From Heterotrichella gracilis (Eukaryota; Sar; Xanthophyceae; Tribonematales; Xanthonemataceae), in contig JAULBX010029931.1 of the NCBI GenBank assembly GCA_032358255.1, positions 62,001 through 126,000 on the forward strand: a stretch of 64,000 bases of DNA, given 5' to 3'. Each line of letters starts with the position of its first letter. Within the stretch, counting starts at the first letter, position 1. The notes under the pieces were generated by a model. It made no database searches. It saw only the letters and a program-made list of their open reading frames with translations, and had not been told where the DNA came from. Made by a program: the position numbers and the translations under genes. Positions 22,242-35,333 of this stretch are shown one piece after another.

Positions 22242-23579
22242 ATGCAGAACCCAGAGGAGGAGCTAGAAGGGGTGATAAACACACTGCTCCATGCACCACT
22301 GGAGGAACAGCTGCAGATGGCGCGCAAGGTGTACACCAGCAATGTCACCCTTGTGCATCCACTGCTAGAGTGCCAGGGGCGCTCAAAAGTGGCAGCAATA
22401 TTTACCTACTGGAAAGTTGCCAACTTGGGCAAGGGGCTTCCATCCGCTGATGTGTTGCGAACTGGTGAGTCACTCACTACTCCACCACTGTGGGCATTCA
22501 CTACGCCATGCGGTACTAGAGTTTACTCCCTTCATTTGTTTTAGCTGGTTTGCTGTTTATATTGCAACGATTTATATGCTGGATTGCAAAAGCCCAGCTT
22601 GAATATTGCCGGCAATCTTGGGTGCATGTTAATAATATTAGTTTATTAGTTTACCTCTCGTAAAATCTAAGTCTGGACTCTTAGGTGTTGTTGGCATGGA
22701 AGCCCTGTAATGCATTTACAGTAGAAGTTGCGATTGTGCGGCTGGGCCTGTAGGAATGCCCAGCCATAATGGCAATGATTGGCATCGCCATCGTCATCGC
22801 CATCGCCATTCGTTTTTCCCTGCGAGTTGCTCCGACCGCCTTAGTCAGACAATAAGCTAATTTAGTACCAACAATAGTCTTTTGTTTAGTACTTGGATTA
22901 ACCTACGGGGAACTGGGACTGCATCGCAGAGAAAGCGGCAAAGAAGGACATCATGTTTGTGGACATCGTCGAGCACATGAGGCCAATCTTCTTCCCATGG
23001 TACACCATCAAGCTGCACATGCACCTCATCCTCCACCTGGTGCGCACGCCTGAAGGATGGAAGATTCACTGTCAGGTGAGCTGCAATGTGGTAGTCAGTG
23101 CTCAGATGTATCAGCTACACGTACTCATGTAGACCATGCAATGAACTTGTGCAACTGCGGGCAACCGGTGTAAATTTCACTTTCACCACCCTTGCCATAC
23201 ACCATTACAGTGTTTTGGGCAAAGCTCAAGTGTGCAGGTGAACATATTTACTGGAGCTCGGTTCATGAGTCAGCCCGTCCGCCAAGCCTTGTGCACCCTT
23301 TTCCCCTTTACATTGAGACGTGCATTGCAGGAAGACTACATCCTCTTCGAGTCGTTCCTGGAGTCCTTGCCTGTCATCGGCTTCCTGTACAGGCATGTGT
23401 ACCGCCACCTGGTCACCGTTGCCATTGTGGGCTCAACCAGCCTCATCTACAAGCTGCTGGACAAGCACGGGGTGGTGCAGGCTGATGATGGCTACGTGCT
23501 GGAGCAGACCAACCACGCGCCCTCGGTGCTGGATCCCAAGGGGACCACCAGAGCGCACGAGCGTGCCGACACGCTGTAG
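22242..23579 (+). CDS. NTF2-like (SigF-like/SnoaL-type) protein, 3 exons
   Basis: Exons: 22242-22464, 22930-23075, 23331-23579. They total 618 nt (205 aa), phases consistent. The start MQNPEEELEGVINTLL is followed by ARKVYTSNVTLVHPLLECQG, which matches the opening helix and 'HP' strand of NTF2-like proteins described as SigF-like in fungi and algae. IVEHMRPIFFPWYTIKLHMH and LVRTPEGWKIHCQEDYI fit the cone-shaped beta sheet. A hydrophobic segment near the end (HLVTVAIVGSTSLIYKLL) suggests membrane association. No catalytic residues can be assigned and the function is unknown. Intron 1 carries a CATCGC microsatellite at 22785-22812. Confidence 0.72.
22785..22812 (+). repeat. CATCGC/CATCGT hexanucleotide microsatellite
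   Basis: About four and a half units in intron 1 of the NTF2-like gene. Confidence 0.7.
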
Positions 23580-25142
23580 CAAGGGGTGTGTCCAAACTGA
23601 GTGATAGTACTATCGTCATGCCTGGGATGATTGCGTTACTTGGCTCAGGTGCATGACAGGGGTTTGAGGGTTTGTCACAGTTTTTAGTTGCAAAATTGCT
23701 ATGATGGAAAGCGCTTTCAGAATGCGCATTGGTGAAATCAACTGCTGCTTTGGCTGATATAGGTAAAACTTGAGTTAATTTTGATGATGATCATGCTCAG
23801 TAGGAATTGTTTTACAGCTATGGCCAGCAATTGCTGGTAAACAGGGAAGGGTATACCATAATCGCTACGTTTGAACGATCTGCATGGCTGCTGCAAACTG
23901 CCACTGGCTTGAAGCTTTCAAACCCGTCAGTGTTGTACAGTGATGGCCACAAGTTGCGGGTGCCTTGCCTCCTCCTCACGGTTGCAGATTTCAACTGTGT
24001 AATTATGAAGTGTGACTGCTCCTTTTTGCGACTGTCGCACACACAAGTTCGCTCAATGGGATGCGAGGTGCAGGGAAGCATACTTGGCGAATCTTATCTG
24101 GAGATTGTTGGTGGTGCTGCTGTCTTCCAGCACGGCAAGCAGCTTGGACCTTTCTACTGACCAGTAGGAAAGAACGGTGTCGAGTACTGCAAGGCATTTG
24201 CATGCTGCCAGCCAGCTACGTATACGGGGATGATTGGTGCGATGTGGGCGTCCCCATCCCACCCTCCGACGGATCCCCATGTGGCGCGTGCATCCAAAAT
24301 TGCACCCGGAGGACGGGTTGCGATACGTTGGCCCAATGCTCTAAGCTCCTGCACCTGTTCCAGCTGTGTTCCTTTGCTTACTGACAAAGTGTTTGGTATG
24401 CGGCGGTGACCATTGTGGTTGAAGTACTTCGGTGTGCTTGTTGTTCCACAATGCATGCATACGTGTTGCTCACGCCAAACGGGTGACCACACATAGGCAT
24501 AAAAGTCAAGGTTCGAAGCAACCAGGCATCAGGTAAGCCATTCATGAGCCATGTGCAACAAGTGTGCGCATGACTACTAGCTGAACTTGCTATGTGACAC
24601 CATATTGCCAACGTCACTGGGCCCAGCAGAGTGCCGCACTGCTGTTACTGTAACAGCTAGCTGCCCGTGTGCAACAGCCTTGGCAAGGTGCAATGCACCA
24701 AAAGATCAGAGTTTACCACCTATTTACACACATCGAGCATTGACAGTGCATTCGTATGCCCTGCAAGGCACTCGATTTTTCTGTCACACGATTGCATATG
24801 TATGTGCTCCCCAGAGAGAGGAGCCGTGGGCACTGCTGTCACAAAAAGCTCCTCTGGAATACATATATGCATGCATGGTCTATTTTCCTGTGTGACAGTC
24901 GTTGACGGTGCAGATGATGCCCGGTCATTGACATGTCAAGTATGGCACATCTCAAGAGCAACGCCAGTGGAGGCATTTGTGCATGAGAAATGTCAAGCTG
25001 CTGCAGTCACTGTGACAGTGTGAAGGCCAGTGTGAAGGCCAGTGTGCCCCAGCGCCGCCTTGGAGGCTGTCCCTGTGAGGGTGCCGGGGATCACCCTAGT
25101 GTCACGTTGTCACTGGCGCACCCTCAAGGGACCACAGCAGCC
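23580..25142. other. Intergenic, no gene recognised
   Basis: Open frames up to 117 codons occur on both strands (for example 23807-24160 plus) but carry no family signature or convincing splice pattern. CAGTGTGAAGGC is directly repeated at 25016 and 25028 just upstream of the GT61 gene. Confidence 0.4.
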
Positions 25143-28100
25143 ATGGTATCAGTATCAGCACCACCCTGGCAACCATTTGGAGTTCCGCACTACCTGATCC
25201 TCAGCGCATGCTTACTCCTCCTCGCCCCCACTTCCCTGGCCCAAGTAGACCCCAATCCCAGCAGTCACGAGGATTCTACTATGCACCAAGGTATCCACAG
25301 TTCATCATTGGATGCGGTGGCCGCTACTCCCACCGCCCACCGCCCCCACAGCTCAGAGGCAGCCCTTTTGCTGCTGCAGCATGCATTGCAGCGGTCAAAT
25401 GACTCACCTTTTTCATCGCCCGGCAGCAATGACACTTTTGAACAGCGCCATGTCAGCCACCAGGCCACCACAGACCAGCATGGGGACCGCAGCGGCAAGG
25501 GAAAGGGTGAGGAGAGGGTGCGCGTAGAGGACACGAGCAGCAATCCACTGGCAGGCACTGTCAGCGTGCAATCCCAGTGCAGTGCAGAGGTTTCTGACGC
25601 GGTGGCACAGCAGGCAGAGGGGCTTGAGCAGTCGAGGGGCTGCCTACACCTAAACAAGGTGGGGGGTTGGCAAGTTGAAGCGGGCATAGCATGCCACAAT
25701 AACGTTGCAGAACCTGGTGCGCAACTTGGCAGCGATCAGCTTGCTTGACAAAGGCATTTAGGCCTGTAGCGTACAGCACAGCAGGGCTTATACATCACAC
25801 CTGGACTGAGGCGTTTGGAAAATGAAATTCTTATATGTTTCTGTTTCTTTCTTCCTCTCAAAGCTTTACCAATTGTAATAATTGAGTTTGTGTCAACCCC
25901 TGATACCCTTCTCCAACCCTGGTGACCTTGCAGGTGTGCCTGGATCAGCAGACCATCATTATGCATGCGCCAGAGTACCTCCCATCTCACCCGCAAGCGC
26001 AGCCATTACCCACCTTCTCCTTGGATTACGCACGCTACAACTGGCCCTGGAAAGGAGGGATTATTGGGGACATTTTTCAACGGGGGAGCCACCTACGGCC
26101 ACCTGACATTGCATTGCGGGTGCCGACCCGCGTGGAGCCATCTGGTAGGTGAACATATGGGTGGAAAATGGTTCAATAGTCTCATACATTCCGGAACACA
26201 GCTAATTGAGAAGGGAGACCTTCATCTGCATGCGCACATGCCTGTAACTGATGCTCGCAGCCAGTTTGCACTTCCTTGGAGAGGGAATTTAGTTAAAGGC
26301 ATGCTGGCTGCCCAACAAAATCTGGCTGCCAATCATGGGCTCAGGTTTTGTTATTTTGCGGCGCGCAAAGGCTTGTGTTGGCGTCACAGCCCATAAAATT
26401 TCTGGCACGCATTTTCCTGGTAGCTGACACAATGTGCTTGCCTTGCAGAGGACCTTCTCCACCCCGTGTTTGACAACTGCACCACCCCCCTGCTGTTCCA
26501 CTCACGCTACCTCTACAACTACGGAGAGTTCCTGTCACGGGCAGCAATGCCACTGACTGTTTTGCATGCGCATGACCTCATCTCCAACGCCACCCGGCTG
26601 GTGGTGGGATCCCCACACGGCATGGCTGTGGATGCGTTTGTGCCCCTGCTGCTGGCCCCCTTGGCCTCCATCCCTGTGCAGACATATGGTGAGATTTCAG
26701 CCCGGGGTGGTAAAGGGCCCCGCTGCTTCCAGCACATGTCGGTGTGCATGGTGGACGGAGGGGTCCCGGCAGGGTCGGAGTTCCAGTTGGCAAAGTCGGT
26801 GGGGGATTATTACGCACCCCAGATTGCTGCGTACAGGGATGGCCCTGTGTGGACAAGCAGTGGCAATGGTGGAGTGCTGAAGGTGCTGTTCAGCCTACGG
26901 AAGGGCAATGTGCGCAGGTGCGGCATGCAGTGCCGGCCTGACTGCATGCATTTCAATCTTGTGTACATATCGTTGGGCTAATTAAAGTAGCTAAAAATAG
27001 AGGTCTGTTTCAAAAGGTTGAAAGCTAATCCACAGTGGCGTCAAGGTGCAAGCATATTCAAAACCTCAAGCCTATGCACATGGGTGCACAGGTGAAGCAT
27101 TGGGCATTATGCATAAATCAAACGTTTATCAAGTCTTGGCCACCATGGATACGGACTGGTGGAGGTCCTGTCCTAATATTTATTTGTTTGCCGTCCAGGC
27201 TCATAAACTTGCGCGAGCTGCTGCGCCGCTGCAACCACCATTCCCCCTCCCCTCTCCCCAACACTACCAACCCCCCTGCCTGGCGCCGCATGGAGTGCCA
27301 CACGTGGCAGTTTGGGTCCCATGACATGCTGCACAACGTGGCGGCCGTGAGGGGGGCGGATGTGCTTGTGACGGTCCATGGTGCTGAGAGCATGAACAGC
27401 ATTTTTATGCGGGAGGGTTCATCGCTGATAGAGGTGAGACATACTGTGGTGGCACGTGTGCAGATACATATTTAGCCGTATAATAAGGATGTAGCCCTTT
27501 AAAATTTGCAGCTCATGCTTGAATGTGCGGGGCGGTCCACCATTGCTGGGTCTGTGGTGCGGCGACCCTTCAGATGGCTACGCATGAAGGATTTGCCTAT
27601 CAGTGGCTGACTGCGATAAGGCCTGTCTGTAACTGTGTTGAAGAGTCACTGCAATCCTGAGCCAATGCCGCAGCAGTACCACCTGGTTGTAGTGGCATGC
27701 CAAAGGGTTTGTCAAGCCACTGTGGTTTATGGTGAGGAATCCTTGCAAGCAGGCTGTGCAATGGCATCTTTGGTAGACCCTAAGAAAATGTCAAATAAAA
27801 CCCCCTTGCACTACTAGCTATCCAGAGAAATTATGTGCACAGATTCGGCCCTACCAGCTCGGCTGGGCAGACATGTATGCGCATTCAACGCTCAGAGGCT
27901 CGGGGTTCAAGGTGCATTTCTGGGGATTGAATATACAAGGTAAGGGATTGGGAGGAAGTTTTTGTTGTGACCTTATGTTTTAACAGCCTGGACCTGTATG
28001 CACGCAATCATGTCCCATTTGGCTTGACTGCCATTACCCAATTGATTTGGTCTCGCTATGTGGATTAATGTCACCCCGGGTAGTATCTGCACCAGCTTAA

Positions 28101-28435
28101 AAGCCAGGTTAGCATGGATTGGTATTATTGTACCTTATCACAGCACCTTGCACCCTACAGACCCTAGCCTGTCAGAGTATGGCCGCCTGGAGGTCCACCC
28201 AGGGGAGCACAGGATTTTGGCAGGACGGGACAGCAACGTGTTCCTCCCCTGGCCAGTGCTGCGCCGGGTGCTGGGTGACATCATGCGGGTCGGGCGCGAC
28301 AGGGGGGCATATGTGGAGGCATATGTGGGGAATGGGACGCTGTGGAATGTGTACAAGGGGGTGGTGCTGCAGAAATGGGTGCCGCCTGGGGTGGCGGCGC
28401 AGGTTGTTGCCCGTTGGCGTGCAGAATCAGGCTGA
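25143..28435 (+). CDS. Glycosyltransferase family 61 (EOGT/XylT-like), 6 exons
   Basis: Exons: 25143-25658, 25934-26144, 26449-26917, 27199-27433, 27843-27939, 28161-28435. They total 1803 nt (600 aa), phases consistent. It is a type II Golgi protein by layout: a short cytosolic start, a signal anchor (HYLILSACLLLLAPTSLA) and a long variable Ser/His-rich stem with N-x-S/T sites (residues ~35-165). The catalytic half contains SRYLYNYGEFLSRAAM, GDYYAPQIAA, LRELLRRCN and the family hallmark VHGAESMNSIFMREGSSLIE followed by IRPYQLGWADMYAHS. GT61 enzymes transfer xylose, arabinose or GlcNAc onto glycans or cell-wall polymers from nucleotide sugars; the sugar cannot be told here. The start is the ATG that places the anchor at the N-terminus; the frame stays open upstream. 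An alternative terminal exon lies in intron 4. Confidence 0.82.
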
Positions 28436-29155
28436 GGTGGTTGTAAACAGCTGCAGCTTGTGACTTTTCGTGTCTTTTCATGTCCAACCGGTGTGGGGTT
28501 GGTTGTGTGGAACTGCGATGTCTTGCGTTGAATGGTTTTACTGAGGCTGGTGCCTCTTGGTACAAGTTGATAAACCCATCCGTTGGTGTATTACACAGCG
28601 CTGTGCTAGTTGTATTAAATTTCATTTGGGTTTGATGCCATTGCATCATATTGCGTTCAACCGGTTGTGGCCATCCTAGGGTTGAATTTCCCGGCATTCT
28701 TCCTGGTACATCCCTTACAGACATGTATTGACATATAGGACGTGGATATGTTTTTTACAAAATAACAGTTTGATGAAATAACCTGCATCGTCGTATTAAA
28801 TAATATAATAAAGAAATGTTGAACCATTTCATCCCCCGTTCCAGTGCACTATTGTGCCTCTTATCCACTCCATTGCTATCGAGTGTGGCTGCTGCACTCT
28901 GGCTTATCAAGCGACCACGCAACAGTTGCAAGCTGTGGAAGTGGCTGCTTAACGTCGCAAGTTCAGGTTATTACACGCGCAGCAATCTCGTTGCTAACTG
29001 CTGAGCCCACCCCAACGTTGGCGTCTACGTTTGTCGAACAGTGTGTCCCTCTCTAGCCACACCACAACTAGGTGCTAGAACGCTTGTAGTTCAACACTAG
29101 GCTGTACCCACTTCCTTGCAAGATATCAACCTATAGTTTGTTCAAGGGAAGTAAT
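28436..29155. other. 3' UTR of GT61 and short intergenic region
   Basis: A TTGTAAAC motif at 28440 resembles the UGUAA polyadenylation signal used by chlorophytes. No other feature was seen apart from an AT-rich stretch at 28740-28830. Confidence 0.4.
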
Positions 29156-32100
29156 ATGGGTTTGCTGGGCGCTGTGCGGGTCTCCCGCCCAGTCCAGTGC
29201 AACCTGCACCCCGCTACCAGCACTCCACCTAGCTCCCTAAGACCGAAACCAAGTACTGCCATTCCACAAGAGCCACTCGCACTTAAACTACCCAAACCGG
29301 CCAGTGTATCCGGTATCGTGGCTGCCACTTCTAGTTCGGACTCACAGTCTCAGTCTCAGCTGGATGGTGGCATGGTGTCCCTCACAGATGCCAAGAAGAA
29401 GAAGCACAGGACGCGAACCCGCCGTCCGGAGACAGCTCCCAGGGTGGCCACGAAAGTGGAGGCTACTCCTTCGGAAGTTGCCAAGTTCTCAAAGTACGAG
29501 CAGTCATGAAGATGTCTTGCACTGCATCCCACATGCCTATGCCCATGTCTCACAGCAGCTCCTAACGGACAACCAGTGGTCTACACCACTAGGCACGTGT
29601 GGTAGCCAGTGTGTCGCGACCATGAACCTGTGCTGTGGCCACAGGTGGTGGAAAGCACTGGACAGGATGCCGCAAACTGCGCGGGTGGTGGCTGTGAAGC
29701 AGGTGCGTGTCGTCACACAAACGTGAAGCACCTGTCCTTCTGTCAACTAACTTTTGAGGGTCCTATACAACTTTGCATGGGTAGTTGTGCCGAGTTGACC
29801 AGTGCAGGGAGTCTCACACACCCGCGCTTATAGGTTGTCGCATTAACGGGGGTGCTACTGCTGTGTGCAGATGATGCGTATCGACGAGCAGGGTGCGTAC
29901 ATCTCGCTCATCAACACTGTCCAGCAGGATGAGACAGTGTCAGGGGAGGGCAGTGATAGGGAGCCTGAGGAGGGGAATGGGGAGCAGGCCTTCAGTGGCA
30001 GGCTGAGCCGGCGGTGAGACCCTAACGCAAACCCTAAACTGCGCCCTGGCGCAGGCAGGCACAATTGACCGGTACTCAGCTTGAGCCAATCAAATTGCGC
30101 TTGACTGCATGCCTGCGCACCCAACTTGCTGCATAGACTGTTCCACAATGAACTATTCCCATTGAATTCCGTACCTGAACCGGTAAATGCAATATTTGTT
30201 TCAAAATGGTAAATAAAAAGAGGAAGCAAATTTTATAGCTGGCGTCTTGTGCCTCAGGGATGCCCGGTTTGTGAAAGAGGTGGTTGCCGGCAGCACCCGG
30301 CTGCGCCTGAAGCTGGATTACATCATCACCCAAATCAGCACCAAGCGGCCAGAGCAGCTTGATTCACCCGTTCGCCAGGTGGGAATTCATGATTAATCAA
30401 AATTGCTGCTAACTCGGTCGCAACATCCCTGCCAGCTGCATGCCTTGTCAACCAACATTATCCACCATCCCCAATGCCTTGCCTGCCATCCCATGCTGCT
30501 CCATCACCTTGCATCCCAGGCATGGCCATCGCCCAACTGCACTCCACCCCGCCATGGCGGCGTATCGCCTAACGCCCCCACCACCCAGCAGCGCAAGCCT
30601 CGCCAAAACCCTCCCCAAACCTTAGCCTGTGCACCCCCTCCAGGTGCTACGCATGCGCCTGTACGAGGTCATTGTGATGGGCCTGCCTGGCCATGTGCTG
30701 AAGGAGCATGTGGATCTGGCAAAGAGGGCGGTGGGGCTATCGGTGGCGAGCTACGTGAATGGTGAGCGGTGTTCAAGGAAAAAATATTGGGGATTGGGTG
30801 GGGCGGGACCTGTCATGGGCTGCAGGGGTGGCCGCTCAAAGGATCATTGGGGGGCCAAACGCCTAAATTTGTTGGCGGATGGCGGCAAATTGGTTTTATG
30901 CAGCGCTAGCAAGGAAAATAGAGTATTAAAAATATACAAACGGATACAAGTAAAAGTGCCCGTTGCAGACAAGAGGCGGCATCTTCCATCCTGCCTCTTC
31001 CCTTGTCGCATCATGGCCTTCCCCCTATTGCAGGCGTGCTGCGCACTGCCGACAAGCTGCACTCGGAGGGCGCCCTCCCCTTGCCCCCCGTGCCAGTTGG
31101 CAATGAGCCGCTGACCGAGCAGGCTGCCGCGCTGTCTGTGCTGTACTCGCACCCGCAGTGGATGGTGGAGCGGTGGGTGAGGCGGTATGGGGTGACTGCC
31201 ACCATCCTGCTCATGGAGCATAACAACAGGTGGGTGTGTGCATGGTCGAGAAACTAGAATTCAATCCATTCTAATCACACAATAATAAAGCCTACAAAGC
31301 AGAAACGTAGTTGTTGCCGCATCGTTCCTGAGTCCACCACCCATTCGACTAGTGATGGGGTACCAGTATTGCCTATCTCATGTTATTTTCACAAGCTGGC
31401 TCGCATGGCTTGGCATCGGGGCATGGCTTGGCATTGGCGACTTAATGCACTCACCAATAGCCTCCCTTATGCGCACACACCCCCTTCCCCCCTCTGTGGC
31501 GCATCCATGTCCATCATCCGCCCCACAGGCGGCCCGCACACGGCGTGCGCATCTCCCCGCCACAGCCCACCACCACACCAGCCTCCACCACAGCCACAGC
31601 CGAAGCAACCACCAGCGCGGCACCCACAGCCGCAGCCACATCCACATCCACAGCCACAGCTACAGTCACAGCTGCCAGCCCCGAGGAGTTCATTCAGGAG
31701 CTGCAGCAGGCTAGCAGCGAGATCAAGGCCATTCCCTCCCCGTTCCTCCCGCGTGAGTTTGTGCGGGTCACTGAGGGGCTGCAGCGCCTGCTGCGGGCGG
31801 GGTTCATTTACAAGGGGAAATGCCAGGTGGGGATGGACGGGGGGAAGGATATGTTGCCAAATGGTGATCACTGCAAATGGGTTGGGAGGAATTCTAACTT
31901 GGCGGGGGGTCAATTGGCATGGAGCTAATCATATCAAAGCACAAAGTACATTGCACTTGCATGCACTTCTGTAGCACGTGCTTAGATTCCATGGTGTGCA
32001 ACACCCAGTCACTGGGTGAGGGAGTTGCAGCCACCAGGGTGGCGGCATAGCAATAACGGGGAGGTCACATGTGTTGCAGGTCCAGGATGAGGCCGCTGGC

Positions 32101-33481
32101 CTGGTGGTGGCGCTGCTGGACCCTCAGCCAGGCGAAACCATCCTGGACGCCTGTGCGGCGCCAGGTGGCAAGACGCTGTTTGCCGCAGCACGCATGCACG
32201 GCAAGGTGCGGGGCAGCTGGTTAGCTTTCATTATCCCTGAGCTTAACTTTCAAGGCTTGTTTGCGATTTAAACTCATGTACCAGTATTTCAGCGCACTCG
32301 CGCATTACCGGCCTTAATGTGTTTGTGGAATTCTGCTGCATCTCTCACCGTCCACTGTCAACTAAAACCCTCACTCCCTTTCAGTTGGCCAAAGTTCTGG
32401 AAGGGCCGCAGCGGGTATCCATGATTTGCCATCCTTGCCTCAGTCAACAACGACTAGAGTCATAAGGGCCTAGTGGGTGTTCCACTTAAAGGAAGACTGT
32501 CACTGGCACCAGCATATGCCAGTGGATCTAGATGTAACGCTTTGTAAAGTCTAGCATTGATTTATGCTATTCTTTATGGGTACAATATTCTGCATGATTA
32601 TGTAGTGTGTAACCTGACTTTGCTGTGTGCAGGGCCTGGTGGTGGCCACCGACCTGAGCGAGGCGCGGCTCAAGCCCCTGGCCACCGCAGTGCGCAGCCA
32701 GCGCATGGGGGACATAATACAGATACACGCCACCGACCTGCGCACCTTCCCAGGGAACCAGCCCGCCGGCGCCGCACCCCTGCCCACTACCTATGACCGT
32801 GTGCTTGTGGATGCTCCCTGCTCGGGACTGGGTGTGCTGGCCAAGCGGGCTGACCTGCGGTGGAGGAGGCAGGAGGGCGAGCTAGCGCAGCTGATGACGC
32901 TACAGGTGGGGGCCAGGGCGGGGAGTGGGTGTGATGCCTGCGGCTGTTGTGTAGCATGAGGCTGGCTGGCTGTCTCTGTTCCAATTCAAATCATCGTCGC
33001 AGTGCTGTAGGCCAACCCCAGCTGAAATGCATTTGACGCTGTTTACTGCGCTCTTGTGGCCCGGCTTGCAACATAAGCACCTATTTTACGCTGTGTTGCA
33101 CCCATAATAGCAACTGCGCGTGTGCCACAAAATTGCGTACCCCTCCCCCCCTCTCCATCCGGTCACCATTTGTATACCCACGCCACCAATTACACCCCTG
33201 CCCTCGCACCCTCCACACAGGATAACCTGCTGACCGCCGGCGCGCGCCTGGTCCGCCCCGGAGGCCTGCTGGTGTACAGCACGTGCAGCATTGAGCCGCA
33301 AGAGAACGAGCAGCGAGTGGCCGCCTTCCTGGGCGCCCACCCGGACTTTGCGCTGGAGGCGGCGCCAGTTGGGGTGGTGCCGAAGGAGGTGATCAGTGCG
33401 CACGGATTCCTCAAGACGCTGCCGCATGTGCACGGCATCGACGGCGCGTTTGGGGCGCGGCTTCGGCGGCGCAGTGCGTAG
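29156..33481 (+). CDS. RsmB/Sun-family rRNA (cytosine-C5) methyltransferase, probably plastid, 10 exons
   Basis: Exons: 29156-29493, 29645-29702, 29871-30013, 30258-30378, 30644-30761, 31034-31229, 31529-31826, 32080-32205, 32633-32905, 33221-33481. They total 1932 nt (643 aa), phases consistent. An N-terminal transit-like leader with a basic stretch ([13 protein letters not shown]) is followed by a NusB-like domain (ARVVAVKQ ... GAYISL ... [16 protein letters not shown] ... [14 protein letters not shown]). A Rossmann SAM domain follows, with [16 protein letters not shown] (~445), [18 protein letters not shown] (~528, catalytic-type Cys) and [13 protein letters not shown] (~579, second Cys). 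The family makes m5C in small-subunit rRNA (position 967 in E. coli). Exon 7 inserts a Thr/Ala/Ser low-complexity tract that bacterial RsmB lacks. Plastid location is inferred from the leader. Confidence 0.88.
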
Positions 33482-34513
33482 CTGGTGGTCGTGCGGGCGT
33501 GGCGCTTGGTGGTGGTGTGCTGGTGCTGGTGGGGTGCCAGTGGGGCTTATAATAGCTAGGCTATGTTGGCAGCCTGTGGGTTGTGGCCCTCTGCAGCACA
33601 CAAGGCTATAAGCTGTGCTTGCAAACACCAGCAGTCAGAAACAATTGCAAACGGTGTTTGGAACTGGTGAGGTGGTAGCGGGTTTCACATCCTGCTGTAA
33701 CGTTACTAGGCATGCCACGCTTCTGATACAGGCTGCACACTAATTTTGAGTGCCTCATGCGTGCAATCACCATGAACTATCTGCACACGCACATGCTACG
33801 GCACCTGCGTGGCTGCAACACGTAGCCGCAGGGGCAGGTTGCCAGTGCACTTGAGTACTCTGCAATGCAGCTGACTGATTGAAACGTGCATGCATGCACG
33901 TCCCCCAGCTGACCGAAGCGTAACGCCAATACCCATGTCGCCGCCGCCTCTCAGCGACCCGAATCGGCGCTCTCGTGTCCTTTGTTGAAGCGACTCGCCA
34001 CGTAGGGCTTCTAGAAGTCTTGCCCCCTGAACTGACGTCACCACCACATGCGGCCTGTTAGGGGCCACCTCCCCACGCCGGTCTGAACCACCTTGGTTGC
34101 TCCGCTGTGACTCAGAGATAACGCAGCCGCAATACCATTTTGCCATATACGATCTTTTAGGCTTTCGATCTCGTCAGTCTCCGCAGAGGGCGCGTTAGCA
34201 TCCGTGCGGGTAAAAGGTGCGTCTGTAGCAAGTACGATGCATGCATGCAGTGCCTGAACAGGGACACCGCTTCGCCACCTAGCGGTTCAGTGTGGATCTA
34301 GTGGGCATTTTGTTACAACGGTGTCCAATAAAACCAACTACAAATATAAGGGATGTCATCGAAACAGAGAGAGCTGCTGCAAGCTCCACAACTCGCATGC
34401 CGGTGGACATGCCGCTAACGTCAAACTCACTTCGACTGCACAGCACAGCACAGAACACGACCATCTATTCCAATTTTGTGTTAACTTGATATGTGCACTG
34501 TGCAGGTGACAAA
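33482..34513. other. Intergenic, no gene recognised
   Basis: A 116-codon minus-strand ORF (33796-34146) has an Arg/Gly-rich sequence but no recognisable family. TGCATGCATGCA palindromes occur at 33890 and 34238. Confidence 0.35.
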
Positions 34514-35333
34514 ATGGGCGCAGCTAGCAAGAGCGTTGCCTGGTTGGCGTGGGCTCTGGCCTTCGCCTCGTGGTGCGTTGCCCTGGGTGGTCTGGCAGCG
34601 TCACAGGAGTCCTGCAGTGCTCAAGCTGACGACTTCAACGCTGCCGCCACCATCCCACTCTTCACCGGCCCTTGCAGTACGTATCCACCACACCTGCCCT
34701 GTTTCGCGTCATCACCCTACCTCATTAACATTGACTGTCCCATGTCACCGCCAGTCGTCGCGGCACCCTCCGTAACCCACCTCTGGCTATGCACCCACAG
34801 GCAAGTACTTCCGGTGGTCATGGTGGTCCGTAGCTCTGGAGTTCTTCACCTTGGCGCTGGTCCCTGTGGTACTGGCTACCCCCACCTGCTGGAACAGCTT
34901 CAAGCCCTCCCTCATGGCACTGCTGGCAACAGCCACCGTCCTGGGCATGCAGACAACCTCCAACTTCCAAGTGATGTACGACTGGGTAAGTGCAGCTCTG
35001 TGCTCCAGTAAGGCTGTGACACCAGTATAGTATCTGATGTCCTTTCACAATCCCAACAAACCATATGTCCAAAGGCAGTCCACAGTGCTACACCACACCA
35101 TGCAACCCATACGCGTAGTGTCCACACTGTATTCTTGAAAGGTAACCCCTACTGGCGAATTCCTTCAGGTGGACAACACGCCCAACTTTTCCACCCTCGA
35201 GGCCCGTGTCAAGACCGGTTTTGCTGGCTTCCTCATGTACAGCACCGCCAACTACCTGCTCATCCTCGCCCTTGGCTTCATCTCCCCACCAGCACTAGCC
35301 ACAAAGCCAGAGTCTGGCGTGAATGGCGCTTAA
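34514..35333 (+). CDS. Small four-helix membrane protein, 3 exons, unknown function
   Basis: Exons: 34514-34676, 34801-34985, 35169-35333. They total 513 nt (170 aa), phases consistent. Four hydrophobic segments are evident: SVAWLAWALAFASWCVALGG, VALEFFTLALVPVVLA, PSLMALLATATVLGM and GFLMYSTANYLLILALGF. The second helix is preceded by WSWWS, and a loop carries SNFQVMYDW. The layout (four helices, short termini, small loop with Cys) recalls MARVEL/CASP-like proteins, but no motif is decisive. Similar anonymous four-helix proteins are common in green algae. The gene converges with psbQ (ends at 35333 and 36117). Confidence 0.75.

Noticed and set aside
31467-31913. 148-codon minus-strand ORF rich in Cys/Gly
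   Set aside because: Antisense of the low-complexity Thr/Ala exon of the RsmB-like gene.
33796-34146. 116-codon minus-strand ORF
   Set aside because: No family resemblance, no splice context, and arginine-rich composition expected from GC-rich antisense DNA.
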